Assembly: GCF_004054195.1 (NCBI RefSeq)
Contig: NZ_SBIW01000003.1
Coordinates: 806,001 to 870,000 of the forward strand
Reading direction: 5' to 3'
DNA from: Mucilaginibacter gilvus
Lineage (GTDB): Bacteria > Bacteroidota > Bacteroidia > Sphingobacteriales > Sphingobacteriaceae
Length of the DNA stretch: 64,000 bases
In this document: positions 45,052 to 55,178 of the stretch, one piece after another
Layout: every line of letters starts with the position of its first letter
How positions within the stretch are numbered: position 1 is the first letter of the stretch
Translations under genes and position numbers: made by a program
Notes under the pieces: generated by a model
Databases searched by the model: none
Seen by the model: only the letters and a program-made list of their open reading frames with translations
Told to the model about the DNA's origin: nothing

Positions 45052-48000
45052 ATGAAAAAAAAACATTTATTAACTGCTTTTATGCGCATAACGGTTATAA
45101 ATATAGCTCTAAGTTTCACCCTCATCAGTGCAGCTATAGCTAACAGCTCCAGCGCCCAGATCCTTGATAAAAAGCTGAGCTTGAACGCCAGGGAGACGGA
45201 GATAAGTAAGATTTTGACCACGATAGAAAAGGAGGCAAATATCACTTTTATCTACAGCCCGGTTTTGATCCAGGCCAGCAATAAAGTAACGGCCAGTTTT
45301 AAAAATCAGTCGTTATCATTTATCCTTAACAAATTATTAGGCGAGAAGAACATCAGGTACGAGGTATCCGGCGATGTAATTGTGCTGAACAGGATTCTCC
45401 CCACGGGCGAACAGGCCGGAACCGTAATGGTTAAAGCCTCAATAAACCAGGCGATAACCGTGGCCGGAAGCGTTACAGACGACTTAGGGCAGCCTGTACC
45501 GGGTGTTAGCGTGACCGTTAAGGGCACAACTACCGCGGTTGGTACCGAAAAAGACGGCAGCTACAAAATAATAGTGCCCGACGCGCAGGCGGTGCTGGTT
45601 TTCAAGTTTTTAGGCTATCTCACACAGGAAGTTACGGTAGGGAGCAACACAGTTATCAACGTGCAGCTAAAAACCGATTCCCGTTCGCTTAACGAGGTGG
45701 TGGTAGTAGGGTACGGTTCTCAACGCAGGAGCACGTTAACAGGAGCCATTACCTCATTAAGTGCCCGTACTATTAATTCGCTGCCGGTGGCAAGTGTAGA
45801 ACAGGCCTTGCAAGGCCGTGTTGCGGGCTTAAGCGTAACCAATAACGGCGCGCCGGGTACTCAGCCAATTGTGACTATAAGGGGTATCAGCTCCATTAAT
45901 TTTGCGTCAGATCCATTGTACGTTATCGATGGTTTCCCCACAGGTAATCTTTCTACTTTTGATTCTAAGGATATAGAATCTGTTGAAGTGTTGAAAGATG
46001 CCAGCGCGGCGGCCATTTATGGTTCGCGTGCTACCAACGGCGTTATTTTGATAACCACCAAAAAAGGATCGCGTAACGGTAAAGTACAGGTAAGCCTTGA
46101 TTCTTACGCAGGTGTACAAAGTCCTGCAAAAAAACTGGAACTGTTGAACACCGACCAGTACGTTCAGTACGCAACTGCACTGATCGGTGCCGCAGGTTTA
46201 CCGCCAAGGCTTAGTGCAACCAATTTTAATAAGCCTATTTATGACGGCGCAACACAAACATACGCGCAAACAAATACCGATTGGCAGGATGAATATTTTA
46301 AACGTAACGCGTTACTTACGTCAAACAACCTGTCTGTTAGCGGCGGGAACGACGTTTCGAGGTTTTACACATCGGCAGGTTACTTTAAACAGAACGGTAT
46401 TGCACAAGGCTTAAGTTACGACAGGTACAACTATCGCATCAACTCCGATCATAAGATAAGCCGTGTATTTACTTTTGGCGAGAATCTTTACACAGCGGTA
46501 AGCAATCAACATTATGATGCTACCCAGGGTAACAGAACCCAATTGACCAACGTGGTGAGGATGACCCCTTATATCCCCATAAGCGATCCTACAAAGATCG
46601 GCGGCTTCCAGGGCCCGATAAGTAGCTTCGACGGATCTGACCCAACAAACCCGGTAGAATCTGCACTGATTGGTTCAAATACCATAAAATCGCTTAAATT
46701 GTTGGGTACAGCGTATCTTGATGTGAATTTTACATCGTGGCTGAGGTTCAGGTCTACTTTCGGTATTGATTACACCAACGGCTACACCCAAAACTACACC
46801 CCGATATACAACGACGGCGGTACTTTAAGCGCAACATCATCGGCTATCGCCAATCAGCGCCTGTCATCAACCACAAAATTGTACACAGAGCAATTGTCTT
46901 TTGACAGGACCTTTGGCCAGCATCACGTTGCGGCAACCGCTGTTTACGAGCAACAAGGCTTATACTTTGTTACCGAAACATCTTCTGGTAACCAGTCTAC
47001 AAATTTAGTGAAAACGCTGAACGGTGCTTCAAATATCTCTGCGAATAACGTCAATCAAAGTAACTTACTGCAATCATACGTTGGCAGGGTTAACTATGAC
47101 TACGCCGGCAAATATTTATTAAGCGCATCCATCCGCCGCGATGGGTTCTCTATTTGGGCACCCGAGCATAAATACGCCAACTTCCCTTCGGCCTCTGTCG
47201 GTTGGAAAATTGACCAGGAAGATTTCCTGAAAAGTAGCACAACAATTTCAGAATTGAAGCTTCGCGCGGGCTACGGCTTAACGGGCATCCCTCCGGGCGG
47301 GTTGGGTAACTACCCTTATTTGTCGCCGGTAAATTCTAATCAGGCATTTTATCCAATCGGCAATATCGCGCCTGGATCTGGTAATGCTTCATTTACCAAC
47401 GGACTTTCCAACCCCGACCTGAGCTGGGAGAAAACAAAACAGCTGAACATCGGGCTCGATTTAGGTTTATATAATAACAAGATAACTGTAGTTGCCGAGT
47501 TTTTTAAACGTAAAACAGATAACCTTATCCTTACCGTTCCAACGGCGCCAAGCCAGGGTTTCCAGGGTGTAGGTACATTTGCTAACGTTGGCTCTATGCA
47601 AAACACCGGTGCCGAACTGCAGTTAGGCTATCACAAAACTTCCGGTGAATTTAAATGGGATGTTACCGGGCTGGTAAGCGTTATCCGTAACAAAGTGGTG
47701 CAATTAAATACAGCTAACGCGTCTATTCCATCCGGCAGCGACGCCGATTTTGGCGGCGGTGATGTGTTTACCAATACAGTAACGGGCAGGCCTGTACAAT
47801 CTTTTTACGGTTGGATAGCAGATGGTATTTTTAAAAGCGCGGCAGAAGTTGCCAGCAGCCCAACCCAGGCCAATGCCGCCCCGGGCGATATCCGGTTCCG
47901 CGATATAAGCGGGCCATCCGGAACCCCGGATGGTATTATCGATTCGTACGATCGTACCTACATTGGCAGCTTTCTGCCTAAATTTACTTACTCGCTTAAT

Positions 48001-48498
48001 TACACCGCGTTGTATAAAAACTTTGATGTAGCCATCTTCTTCCAGGGCGTGCAGGGTAATAAGATTCTGAATGCCGAGAAGATCATACTGGAAGGTATGC
48101 CAAGGTTATTTAATTCGGGCGTACAGGTTTTAAATGCGTGGACCCCCCAAAATGCAAATTCAACCATACCCAGAGCCATCGCCGGCGATCCAAACCGCAA
48201 CGGCAGGCTATCAACCAGGTGGATAGAAGATGGATCGTACCTGAGGTTAAAGAATGTAATAATTGGTTATAATTTGCCAAAATCGGTGCTTAAAAGGTTA
48301 ACTAATAATACAGTTAGCAGGTTTAAAATATACGTGTCTTCACAAAACCTGGTAACGTTTACCAAATACACCGGTTTCGACCCTGAGGTAGGTAATAAAA
48401 ATCAAAATACTTCTGGCGGTAACTTAACAAACGGTGTAGACTTTGGCCAATACCCGGCTGCGAGGTCTTTTCAATTTGGTATACAAGCTGGCTTTTAA
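45052..48498 (+). CDS. STN-domain SusC-like TonB-dependent transducer (SusC2)
   Basis: 1148 residues from ATG 45052 (a longer frame from 44986 adds 22 residues with no signal character). Order: signal peptide (to about 35), STN domain (about 60-112, ISKILTTIEKEANITFIYSP), a second beta-sandwich of the carboxypeptidase-regulatory type (about 132-215), the SusC linker NEVVVVGYGSQRR, plug (VEQALQGRVAGLSV) and barrel. The STN domain is the periplasmic contact for the FecR protein encoded just upstream, so this transporter should both import and signal. Substrate not readable; xylan fragments by context. Confidence 0.93.
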   Translation: MKKKHLLTAFMRITVINIALSFTLISAAIANSSSAQILDKKLSLNARETEISKILTTIEKEANITFIYSPVLIQASNKVTASFKNQSLSFILNKLLGEKNIRYEVSGDVIVLNRILPTGEQAGTVMVKASINQAITVAGSVTDDLGQPVPGVSVTVKGTTTAVGTEKDGSYKIIVPDAQAVLVFKFLGYLTQEVTVGSNTVINVQLKTDSRSLNEVVVVGYGSQRRSTLTGAITSLSARTINSLPVASVEQALQGRVAGLSVTNNGAPGTQPIVTIRGISSINFASDPLYVIDGFPTGNLSTFDSKDIESVEVLKDASAAAIYGSRATNGVILITTKKGSRNGKVQVSLDSYAGVQSPAKKLELLNTDQYVQYATALIGAAGLPPRLSATNFNKPIYDGATQTYAQTNTDWQDEYFKRNALLTSNNLSVSGGNDVSRFYTSAGYFKQNGIAQGLSYDRYNYRINSDHKISRVFTFGENLYTAVSNQHYDATQGNRTQLTNVVRMTPYIPISDPTKIGGFQGPISSFDGSDPTNPVESALIGSNTIKSLKLLGTAYLDVNFTSWLRFRSTFGIDYTNGYTQNYTPIYNDGGTLSATSSAIANQRLSSTTKLYTEQLSFDRTFGQHHVAATAVYEQQGLYFVTETSSGNQSTNLVKTLNGASNISANNVNQSNLLQSYVGRVNYDYAGKYLLSASIRRDGFSIWAPEHKYANFPSASVGWKIDQEDFLKSSTTISELKLRAGYGLTGIPPGGLGNYPYLSPVNSNQAFYPIGNIAPGSGNASFTNGLSNPDLSWEKTKQLNIGLDLGLYNNKITVVAEFFKRKTDNLILTVPTAPSQGFQGVGTFANVGSMQNTGAELQLGYHKTSGEFKWDVTGLVSVIRNKVVQLNTANASIPSGSDADFGGGDVFTNTVTGRPVQSFYGWIADGIFKSAAEVASSPTQANAAPGDIRFRDISGPSGTPDGIIDSYDRTYIGSFLPKFTYSLNYTALYKNFDVAIFFQGVQGNKILNAEKIILEGMPRLFNSGVQVLNAWTPQNANSTIPRAIAGDPNRNGRLSTRWIEDGSYLRLKNVIIGYNLPKSVLKRLTNNTVSRFKIYVSSQNLVTFTKYTGFDPEVGNKNQNTSGGNLTNGVDFGQYPAARSFQFGIQAGF

Positions 48499-48522
48499 AC
48501 ACAACATTTAAAGTAAAATATT

Positions 48523-50058
48523 ATGAAGAACAACATTTTTTTTAAGTCTCTATTAACCCTTATATTGGTTTTTACTTGCATATTCTCCTGTAAAAAGAAT
48601 CTGGATACAACCAACCCCAATGTAGTTACCACAAGCAACTACTTTAAAAATTCTAACGAATTAGCGGCCGCCACGTTTGCAATTTATTCTGCGTGGCACG
48701 GCTCTAACCTGGTGGGCCGCGAGTGGTTCTTTTTACACGATCTGCGAAGCGATGATGTGTTAACCGGTGGTAGCCAGCTGGAAGCCCCGCGTAACCAGAT
48801 CTTAATTGGCGTGGTGGATCCATCAAACCCGGTGATGAACGCCGTTTGGAACACGCTATATACTGTTATCCACAGGGCAAATACAGTAATAGATAATGGC
48901 CCTAACGTAACAGATAACGCCGCGCTGCGGGATAAGCTTGTTGGGGAGGCTAAATTCCTGAGAGGCTGGGCTTACTATGAGCTGGCAAGCATGTGGGGTA
49001 GTGTGCCGATATATACAACAACTGTTAAAAGCCCTACCGATTATCAACCAAAAGCTAAAATGGAAGATGTGTATGCCCAGGCAGTGAAAGACCTGCAGGA
49101 TGCCGCTGCTGTTTTGCCGGGCAAATCAACCAGCGAAGCTGGTAGGGCTACAAAAAGTGCCGCTAATGCCATGTTAGGCAGGGTGCTCATGCAATCGGGC
49201 GATTACACGGCCGCGAAAACCGCTTTGTTAAAGGTGCCTACCGCTGGTGCAGATGGCTATTCATTAACCCCCAGGTTTTTAGATAATTTTGAAGAGGAGA
49301 CAGAGTTTAACAGCGAGTCTATCTTCGAAATGATCTATTCAGATAAGGGAGATAATAACTTTAACTGGGGCAGCGGCGTAGGTGACGGTGTCTCTGCCGA
49401 TCAAACCACCGTACGTAACCAGGAATACAACCCCATAGGATGGCGTAACCTTATCCCATCTAATAAAATGTTAAACGAGTTTGAGAATGTGGCTACAGGT
49501 GCTGCGAAAACCGATCCGCGCTATGCTTACACTTTTTACCAAACCGGCGATACCTTCAATAATGGTACTGCCACACTGGTTGATGCAGATCAAAACGGAA
49601 ATTCATCAATTGTGAACGGCAAAACTATTAAGGTGGGATTCAGGAAGTTTCAGCTTATCTATAAAGAAGACCGCGCTACGGCGTCCTTCCACCCCGGCAG
49701 TAACAACCAGCGGGTTTTAAGATACGCGGAAGTGCTATTAAACCTTGCCGAATGCGAGAATGAACTGGGTAACAGTACCGCAGCAGTAGGTTATTTAAAC
49801 CAGATAAGAGCCCGCGCAAGCGTAGCTATGCCGCCTTACCCAACCACTCAATTTCCTGTTGGTTCAAAAACCGATGTGGCTAAAGCTATTATACACGAGA
49901 AATCGGCAGAAATGACCAATGAGGAAGTAAGAAACATCGATATCCTGAGATGGAGGAAGAAAGGATATTTTGCAACCGAGCCGTTATCGTGGTATAGCGC
50001 AGCTAAAGAGTTTTTACCGATCCCACAATCAGAGATAGACAATAACCCCAAACTTTAG
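48523..50058 (+). CDS. SusD-like surface lipoprotein (SusD2)
   Basis: 511 residues, lipobox IFSC followed by KKN. RagB/SusD features: TTNPNVVTTSNYFKNSNELAAA, the KFLRGWAYYELASMWGSVPIY helix, LRYAEVLLNLAECENELGN, and a C-terminal FLPIPQSEIDNNPKL that is highly typical of the family. Partner of SusC2, 24 bp downstream of it. It is followed at once by a strong terminator. Confidence 0.93.
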   Translation: MKNNIFFKSLLTLILVFTCIFSCKKNLDTTNPNVVTTSNYFKNSNELAAATFAIYSAWHGSNLVGREWFFLHDLRSDDVLTGGSQLEAPRNQILIGVVDPSNPVMNAVWNTLYTVIHRANTVIDNGPNVTDNAALRDKLVGEAKFLRGWAYYELASMWGSVPIYTTTVKSPTDYQPKAKMEDVYAQAVKDLQDAAAVLPGKSTSEAGRATKSAANAMLGRVLMQSGDYTAAKTALLKVPTAGADGYSLTPRFLDNFEEETEFNSESIFEMIYSDKGDNNFNWGSGVGDGVSADQTTVRNQEYNPIGWRNLIPSNKMLNEFENVATGAAKTDPRYAYTFYQTGDTFNNGTATLVDADQNGNSSIVNGKTIKVGFRKFQLIYKEDRATASFHPGSNNQRVLRYAEVLLNLAECENELGNSTAAVGYLNQIRARASVAMPPYPTTQFPVGSKTDVAKAIIHEKSAEMTNEEVRNIDILRWRKKGYFATEPLSWYSAAKEFLPIPQSEIDNNPKL

Positions 50059-50065
50059 CATAATT

Positions 50066-50104
50066 AAAGCAAAGGCTGCTATTTAGCAGCCTTTGCTTTT
50101 TATA
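50066..50104 (+). terminator. Intrinsic terminator after susD2
   Basis: AAAGCAAAGGCTGCT (50066-50080) and AGCAGCCTTTGCTTT (50085-50099) form a perfect 15-bp stem with loop ATTT, running into a TTTT stretch. It ends the ECF-SusC2-SusD2 unit; the following gene starts 19 bases later and must rely on read-through or a hidden promoter. Confidence 0.9.
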
Positions 50105-50122
50105 AGCTTTTTACACCTTTAT

Positions 50123-53100
50123 ATGCGTGCTATTATTTTCCTTATCGCTTCTGCATTTTTACTTTTCTGCGCTTCCTGCAAAAAAGCTACGCTGTTTGAA
50201 CAGGTTCCGGGTTCTCAATCAAATATTCATTTCAATAACCTCATCACCGAGAATGATTCGATAAACCCTATCGATAACGCATACATATACAATGGCGGTG
50301 GGGTAGGTGTTGGAGATTTTAATAACGACGGCCTGCAGGATATTTATTTTACAGGCAATATGGTATCTAATCGCCTGTACCTAAACCAGGGGAACTTTGT
50401 ATTTAAAGATATTACCGCCGCTGCCGGTGTAACCGGCGATGGGAGATGGGGCCGCGGCGCTACCATTGTTGATATTAATAACGATGGCTTTGCCGATATT
50501 TATGTTAGCAACTCATTGCTAACCGATAGCCTGAAACGCCAGAACTTTTTATATGTAAACCAGGGATTGGATAAAGACGGAATGCCGCATTTTAAAGATA
50601 TGGCACACGAGTATGGGCTTGATCTTAAAATGCACTCCACCATGGCCGCTTTTTTTGATTATGATAACGATGGCGACCTGGATATGTACCAGGCCGTAAA
50701 CTGGCCTAACAATGCATCTTACGCAAATATTTTCAGGCCGATATTTAGGGATGGCACTTACCCCAGCACTGGCAGGCTTTATCGTAACGATTGGAATGCC
50801 AAATTAAGGCACCCGGTTTTTCGGGATGTTTCAAAACAAGCACGAATAGGTATAGAAGGGTATAGCCATGGCGTTTCTATAGCAGATATAAACCGGGACG
50901 GCTGGAAAGATATTTATGTAACCAACGATTTTCTTTCGAACAATATTTTATACATCAATAACCGCGACGGAACATTTACGGACAAGTCTAAAGAATATTT
51001 TAAACATACCTCGTTCAACGCCATGGGCCAGGATATTGTTGATATGAATAATGATGGCTTGGCCGATATTTTTGAGCTGGATATGAACCCCGAGGGTAAC
51101 TACCGTAAAAAAATGATGAGCATGGCCAACAGCTATCAAACATTCCAGAATTTCGATCATTATGGCTATCAGTATCAGTACGTGCGCAATACGCTTCAGT
51201 TAAATCAGGGGCCAAGGGTGGGCCAAAACGACTCGGTAGGCGCTCCAATATTTAGTGAGGTTAGTTTTATGAGCGGCGTGGCCCAAACCGATTGGAGTTG
51301 GGCCCCATTAATAACTGATTTTGATAACGACGGTTACCGCGACATCATTGTAACCAATGGATACCCCCGCGATGTAACCGACCATGATTTTATAACGTTT
51401 AGAAACAATCCGTATTTAACGGCAACAAAAAATCAGATCTTAGAACAGATCCCCCAGGTTAAGATCCACAACTACGCTTTTAAAAATACCGGCGGAATAA
51501 AGTTTAATGATGAAAGCGAAAGCTGGGGATTTGCCGCGCCTACATTTTCGAGCGGGGCGGCGTACGCGGATCTGGATAATGACGGCGATATGGACGTCAT
51601 CATAAACAACATTGATGATGAGGCTTCGGTATATAAGAATAACAGTCGCCAAAACACGGGCTCCAGTAATCACTACATAAATATAGCATTTGTTGGGCCT
51701 AAGCAAAATATAAACGGCATTGGGTCATGGATAGACATTTATTACAATAAAGGCCGGCACCAGGTTTATGAAAACAGCCCTTATCGCGGGTATTTATCGT
51801 CAATCCAAAACATGGTACATTTCGGTATAACAAGCGCCACAGTTATAGATTCGGTTGTTGTGAAATGGCCCAACGGCAAAAAGCAGATACTGAAGAATGT
51901 GAAGGTCGACCAATTGTTGACACTGAAAACTTTGGATGCCAAAATGCCTTATAACTGGCAGCAACCGGGCTCAACAAAGTCACTATTTACAGAGGTTACT
52001 AAAGCGGCTGGCGTAAATTTTATTCATAAAGAAAGCGAATACGTTGATTTCAACATCCAGAAATTGCTCCCGCATAAATTATCGGCTTACACCCCGGCGC
52101 TGTCAAGTGCCGACATTAACGGCGACAGCCTGGACGATATTGTAATTGGCGGTAATGATGGTTCGCCGGCACAAGTTTTTCTGCAACAGCGCAAAGGCAA
52201 ATTTGTACAGCGCAACCTCCTGGCAGCCGGGGTTATGCCCAAAAACGAATATAAAGATGGTGGTATTTTGTTGTTTGATGCCAATAATGATGGTAAGCAG
52301 GATATATACATCACCGGTAGCGGTTATGAAAAAAAGCACAATACCCCATATTATCAAGACCGACTCTATCTTAACGATGGGTTGGGCAACTTTACATTAG
52401 CACCAAACGCCCTGCCTATTAATTATTCCAGCAAATTATGTGTGCGCGCTATCGATTATGACAAGGATGGAAAACCCGACCTTTTCGTATCGGGCAGGGT
52501 TGATCCATGGAACTATCCAAAAGCGGTTTCGAGTGTTATTTACCACAACGATAGTGAAAACGGTATAGCGAAATTTACCGATGTAACCGGCAAAGTGGCT
52601 CCGGACTTAGCAAATGCCGGGATGATATGCGACGCCTTGTTTACCGATTTTGATAACGATGGCTGGGTAGATCTGATGCTCGCCGGCGAATGGGCGCCAA
52701 TAAAATTTTTGAAGAACAAGCAAGGCGTTTTTTCTGATGTGAGTGTTACTACAGGTTTAAACAGTAAAACCGGCTGGTGGAATAGCATAGTCGCAGGCGA
52801 TTTTAGGCATACAGGGCGTATGGATTATATTGTTTCAAACACAGGGCTAAACACGCTATACCAGGTAAGCGATACATACCCCGGCTACATAACCGCTAAG
52901 GATTTTGATAAACGTGACCGTTTTGACGCGTTCCCGTCCTTTTTTTTGAAAGGAGAGGATGGCGTAAAAAGAGAGTATCCTGTGAACGTGCGCGATGATG
53001 CTATTAAGCAAATGATCACTTTGCGCCAAAGATTCACCAATTACCGGTCATTCGCTAACGCGACGATCAGCGATATGTTTACTACAGAGCAGCTAAAGGG

Positions 53101-53689
53101 TGCTTTGAGATTAAACGCTAATGAGCAACGATCATGCCTTATAAGGAACGATGGCAATGGCAAATTTACTATGATACCCCTGCCTGCGGAGGCGCAAACC
53201 GCGCCTCTTAATGGTATGATTGCCGATGATTTTGATGGAGACGGTAATACAGACTTATTGGCAACCGGCAATGATTTTGGTACAGATATGGCAATTGGCC
53301 GCTATGATGCGTCGAACGGCCTTTTTTTAAAAGGCGACGGGCGGGGCAACTTCAAAGTGCTGTCAATTCTTCAAAGCGGGATATTTATCCCCGGTGATGG
53401 TAAGGCTTTGATCAAGCTTGCTGTAAATAACGGTATTATGATTGCGGGAAGCCAGCATAAAGGTGCTTTAAAATTGTTTAAATTAAATAATGGGCTTAAA
53501 GTTATTAAACTTTTACCCAGCGATGTAACCGCGACCCTAAAGCTCACCAACGGCGCTATAACGAGGCAAGAGTTCCATTACGGTTCATCGTTTCTGTCAC
53601 AATCATCACGAATTTGTATTATCGGGGGTATGGTTGAAAGTTTAATTGTGGTAAACAATAAAGGAGTGAGCCGCAATATAGCGCTGTGA
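50123..53689 (+). CDS. Very long FG-GAP/VCBS repeat lipoprotein with ASPIC-UnbV domain
   Basis: 1188 residues, lipobox CASC at about residue 17. It has two blocks of calcium-binding DxNxDG-type repeats: seven in the N-terminal part (DFNNDGLQD, DINNDGFAD, DYDNDGDLD, DINRDGWKD and others) and five in the C-terminal part, consistent with beta-propellers. Between them lies an ASPIC/UnbV domain at about 531-600 (NGIGSWIDIYYNKG, then HFGITSATVIDSVVVKWPNG). Function unknown; such proteins often accompany SusCD pairs and may bind polysaccharide on the surface. ATG 50123 is chosen; a TTG at 50093 lies inside the terminator stem. Confidence 0.88.
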   Translation: MRAIIFLIASAFLLFCASCKKATLFEQVPGSQSNIHFNNLITENDSINPIDNAYIYNGGGVGVGDFNNDGLQDIYFTGNMVSNRLYLNQGNFVFKDITAAAGVTGDGRWGRGATIVDINNDGFADIYVSNSLLTDSLKRQNFLYVNQGLDKDGMPHFKDMAHEYGLDLKMHSTMAAFFDYDNDGDLDMYQAVNWPNNASYANIFRPIFRDGTYPSTGRLYRNDWNAKLRHPVFRDVSKQARIGIEGYSHGVSIADINRDGWKDIYVTNDFLSNNILYINNRDGTFTDKSKEYFKHTSFNAMGQDIVDMNNDGLADIFELDMNPEGNYRKKMMSMANSYQTFQNFDHYGYQYQYVRNTLQLNQGPRVGQNDSVGAPIFSEVSFMSGVAQTDWSWAPLITDFDNDGYRDIIVTNGYPRDVTDHDFITFRNNPYLTATKNQILEQIPQVKIHNYAFKNTGGIKFNDESESWGFAAPTFSSGAAYADLDNDGDMDVIINNIDDEASVYKNNSRQNTGSSNHYINIAFVGPKQNINGIGSWIDIYYNKGRHQVYENSPYRGYLSSIQNMVHFGITSATVIDSVVVKWPNGKKQILKNVKVDQLLTLKTLDAKMPYNWQQPGSTKSLFTEVTKAAGVNFIHKESEYVDFNIQKLLPHKLSAYTPALSSADINGDSLDDIVIGGNDGSPAQVFLQQRKGKFVQRNLLAAGVMPKNEYKDGGILLFDANNDGKQDIYITGSGYEKKHNTPYYQDRLYLNDGLGNFTLAPNALPINYSSKLCVRAIDYDKDGKPDLFVSGRVDPWNYPKAVSSVIYHNDSENGIAKFTDVTGKVAPDLANAGMICDALFTDFDNDGWVDLMLAGEWAPIKFLKNKQGVFSDVSVTTGLNSKTGWWNSIVAGDFRHTGRMDYIVSNTGLNTLYQVSDTYPGYITAKDFDKRDRFDAFPSFFLKGEDGVKREYPVNVRDDAIKQMITLRQRFTNYRSFANATISDMFTTEQLKGALRLNANEQRSCLIRNDGNGKFTMIPLPAEAQTAPLNGMIADDFDGDGNTDLLATGNDFGTDMAIGRYDASNGLFLKGDGRGNFKVLSILQSGIFIPGDGKALIKLAVNNGIMIAGSQHKGALKLFKLNNGLKVIKLLPSDVTATLKLTNGAITRQEFHYGSSFLSQSSRICIIGGMVESLIVVNNKGVSRNIAL

Positions 53690-53703
53690 TAATTTTGAAA
53701 AAC

Positions 53704-53730
53704 ACTAAAGGCCGCAATGCGGCCTTTAGT
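53704..53730. terminator. Perfect hairpin after the FG-GAP gene
   Basis: ACTAAAGGCCGC (53704-53715), loop AAT, then GCGGCCTTTAGT (53719-53730). A strong stem but the plus strand continues AAATAATC without a T-run; the T-run (TGTTTTTC) is on the minus strand. It could still end transcription by another means. Confidence 0.55.
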
Positions 53731-53819
53731 AAATAATCAACTATCCAATCTCAAAAGACAGTTATATTAGCTTGTAAATCAATTATAAAAAGATAAATAT
53801 GAAACATTTAAATTGCTTT

Positions 53820-53833
53820 AACAATCGATTGCA
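53820..53833. promoter_or_regulatory. LacI-type operator, site 5 (upstream of the MFS-GH10 pair)
   Basis: AACAATCGATTGCA, with a perfect right half. A TATATTTG -7-type box follows at 53842-53849, so the site would block the promoter; a matching -33 box at standard spacing is not obvious. Confidence 0.7.
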
Positions 53834-53875
53834 AAATAAATTATATTTGATGTTGAATTGTAAACGCCCAATATT

Positions 53876-55174
53876 TTGAATGAAGTTAAAACACCCGGTT
53901 ATAGGTGGGTAATTTGTGCATTAATTTTCTTTGCAACAACGGTAAATTATCTTGATAGGTCTGTTATCAGCCTCCTCAAATCTAAACTTACCAAGGAGTT
54001 CAGCTGGAATGATGGGGATTACGCCAATATCGAGATAGCCTTCAAAATAGCTTACTCCCTTGGTTTGCTTGGCGTGGGCCGTATCATAGATTATTTAGGT
54101 ACAAAAAAGGGATATTTGCTGTCAACTTTTTTTTGGAGCATAGCCGCAATTTGCCATGGCTTTGTAACAAGCACATTTGGTTTTGGGGTAGTAAGAGCCG
54201 CGCTCGGAGTAAGTGAGTCGGGCAATTTCCCGGCGGCTATTAAGGCTGTTGCCGAATGGTTTCCCAAGAAAGAACGCGCCATGGCTACCGGGATATTTAA
54301 TTCGGGCGCTAATATAGGTGCTATAGTAGCGCCATTAACGGTGCCTTTTATAGCTGTATTTTGGGGATGGCGCTGGGCTTTTATACTAACCGGCGCTATC
54401 GGCTTTATATGGATAGCGCTTTGGCTTATTTTTTACGAAATACCTTCCCGGCAAAAAAGATTGACCGTGGCCGAGTTTAATTATATTAATGCCGATGAGG
54501 AACAACCGCCTGCGGAGCAACACCCAATGCAGCTAAGCTGGCTTAAGCTATTATCTTACCGGCAAACCTGGGCTTTTTCTATCGGCAAATTACTTACCGA
54601 TCCTATCTGGTGGTTCTACCTCTTCTGGCTGCCCGATTTTTTAGAGAGCCAGTACAAAGTAACAGGTACAGCTATCGCCTTACCTGTTGCCCTGGTTTAT
54701 ACGATTTCGGTATTTGGCAGTGTATTAGGTGGTTACATTCCTAAACTATTAATGGAACGCAACTGGCCTGCATTTAAAGCCCGCAAAATATCAATGCTGT
54801 TTTATGCTATCGTTGTTACGCCTATCGTTTTCGCGCAGATATTAGGCGGCGTAAATATGTGGCTGGCAGTATTTATCATCGGCCTGGCAGCAGCTGCCCA
54901 CCAGGCATGGAGCGCTAATATTTTTACTACAGTATCAGATATGTTCCCAAAAAACGCGGTAGGTTCTGTAACCGGAATTGGCGGAATGTTTGGCTCTGTT
55001 GGCGGCGTTTTGCTTTCGTTATTGGTTCAAAAATCATTATTTATTCATTACCGCGCTATCAATCAGATAGAAACCGCCTACTACATTATGTTTGTAGTAT
55101 GTGGCAGTGCTTATATTTTGGCTTGGGTGATCATGCATTTCATGATCCCTAAATTAAAACCCATTAAGTTTTAA
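53876..55174 (+). CDS. Hexuronate-type MFS transporter (ACS family)
   Basis: 432 residues with about 12 membrane segments. The pattern VNYLDRSVISLL near 23-34, then GRIIDYLGTKKGY and ESGNFPAAIKAVAEWFPKKERAMATGIFNSGANIGAI is typical of the anion:cation symporter (ExuT-like) branch. The natural substrate is probably a glucuronate or uronic oligosaccharide released from glucuronoxylan (inference, supported by the CE15 gene). TTG 53876 is the start; the nearby ATG is out of frame. Four bases separate it from the second GH10 gene, so they are an operon. Confidence 0.88.
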   Translation: MNEVKTPGYRWVICALIFFATTVNYLDRSVISLLKSKLTKEFSWNDGDYANIEIAFKIAYSLGLLGVGRIIDYLGTKKGYLLSTFFWSIAAICHGFVTSTFGFGVVRAALGVSESGNFPAAIKAVAEWFPKKERAMATGIFNSGANIGAIVAPLTVPFIAVFWGWRWAFILTGAIGFIWIALWLIFYEIPSRQKRLTVAEFNYINADEEQPPAEQHPMQLSWLKLLSYRQTWAFSIGKLLTDPIWWFYLFWLPDFLESQYKVTGTAIALPVALVYTISVFGSVLGGYIPKLLMERNWPAFKARKISMLFYAIVVTPIVFAQILGGVNMWLAVFIIGLAAAAHQAWSANIFTTVSDMFPKNAVGSVTGIGGMFGSVGGVLLSLLVQKSLFIHYRAINQIETAYYIMFVVCGSAYILAWVIMHFMIPKLKPIKF

Positions 55175-55178
55175 ATCT

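Noticed and set aside
50093..50122. TTG start for the FG-GAP lipoprotein
   Set aside because: It lies in the susD2 terminator stem, and ATG 50123 begins a normal lipoprotein signal.
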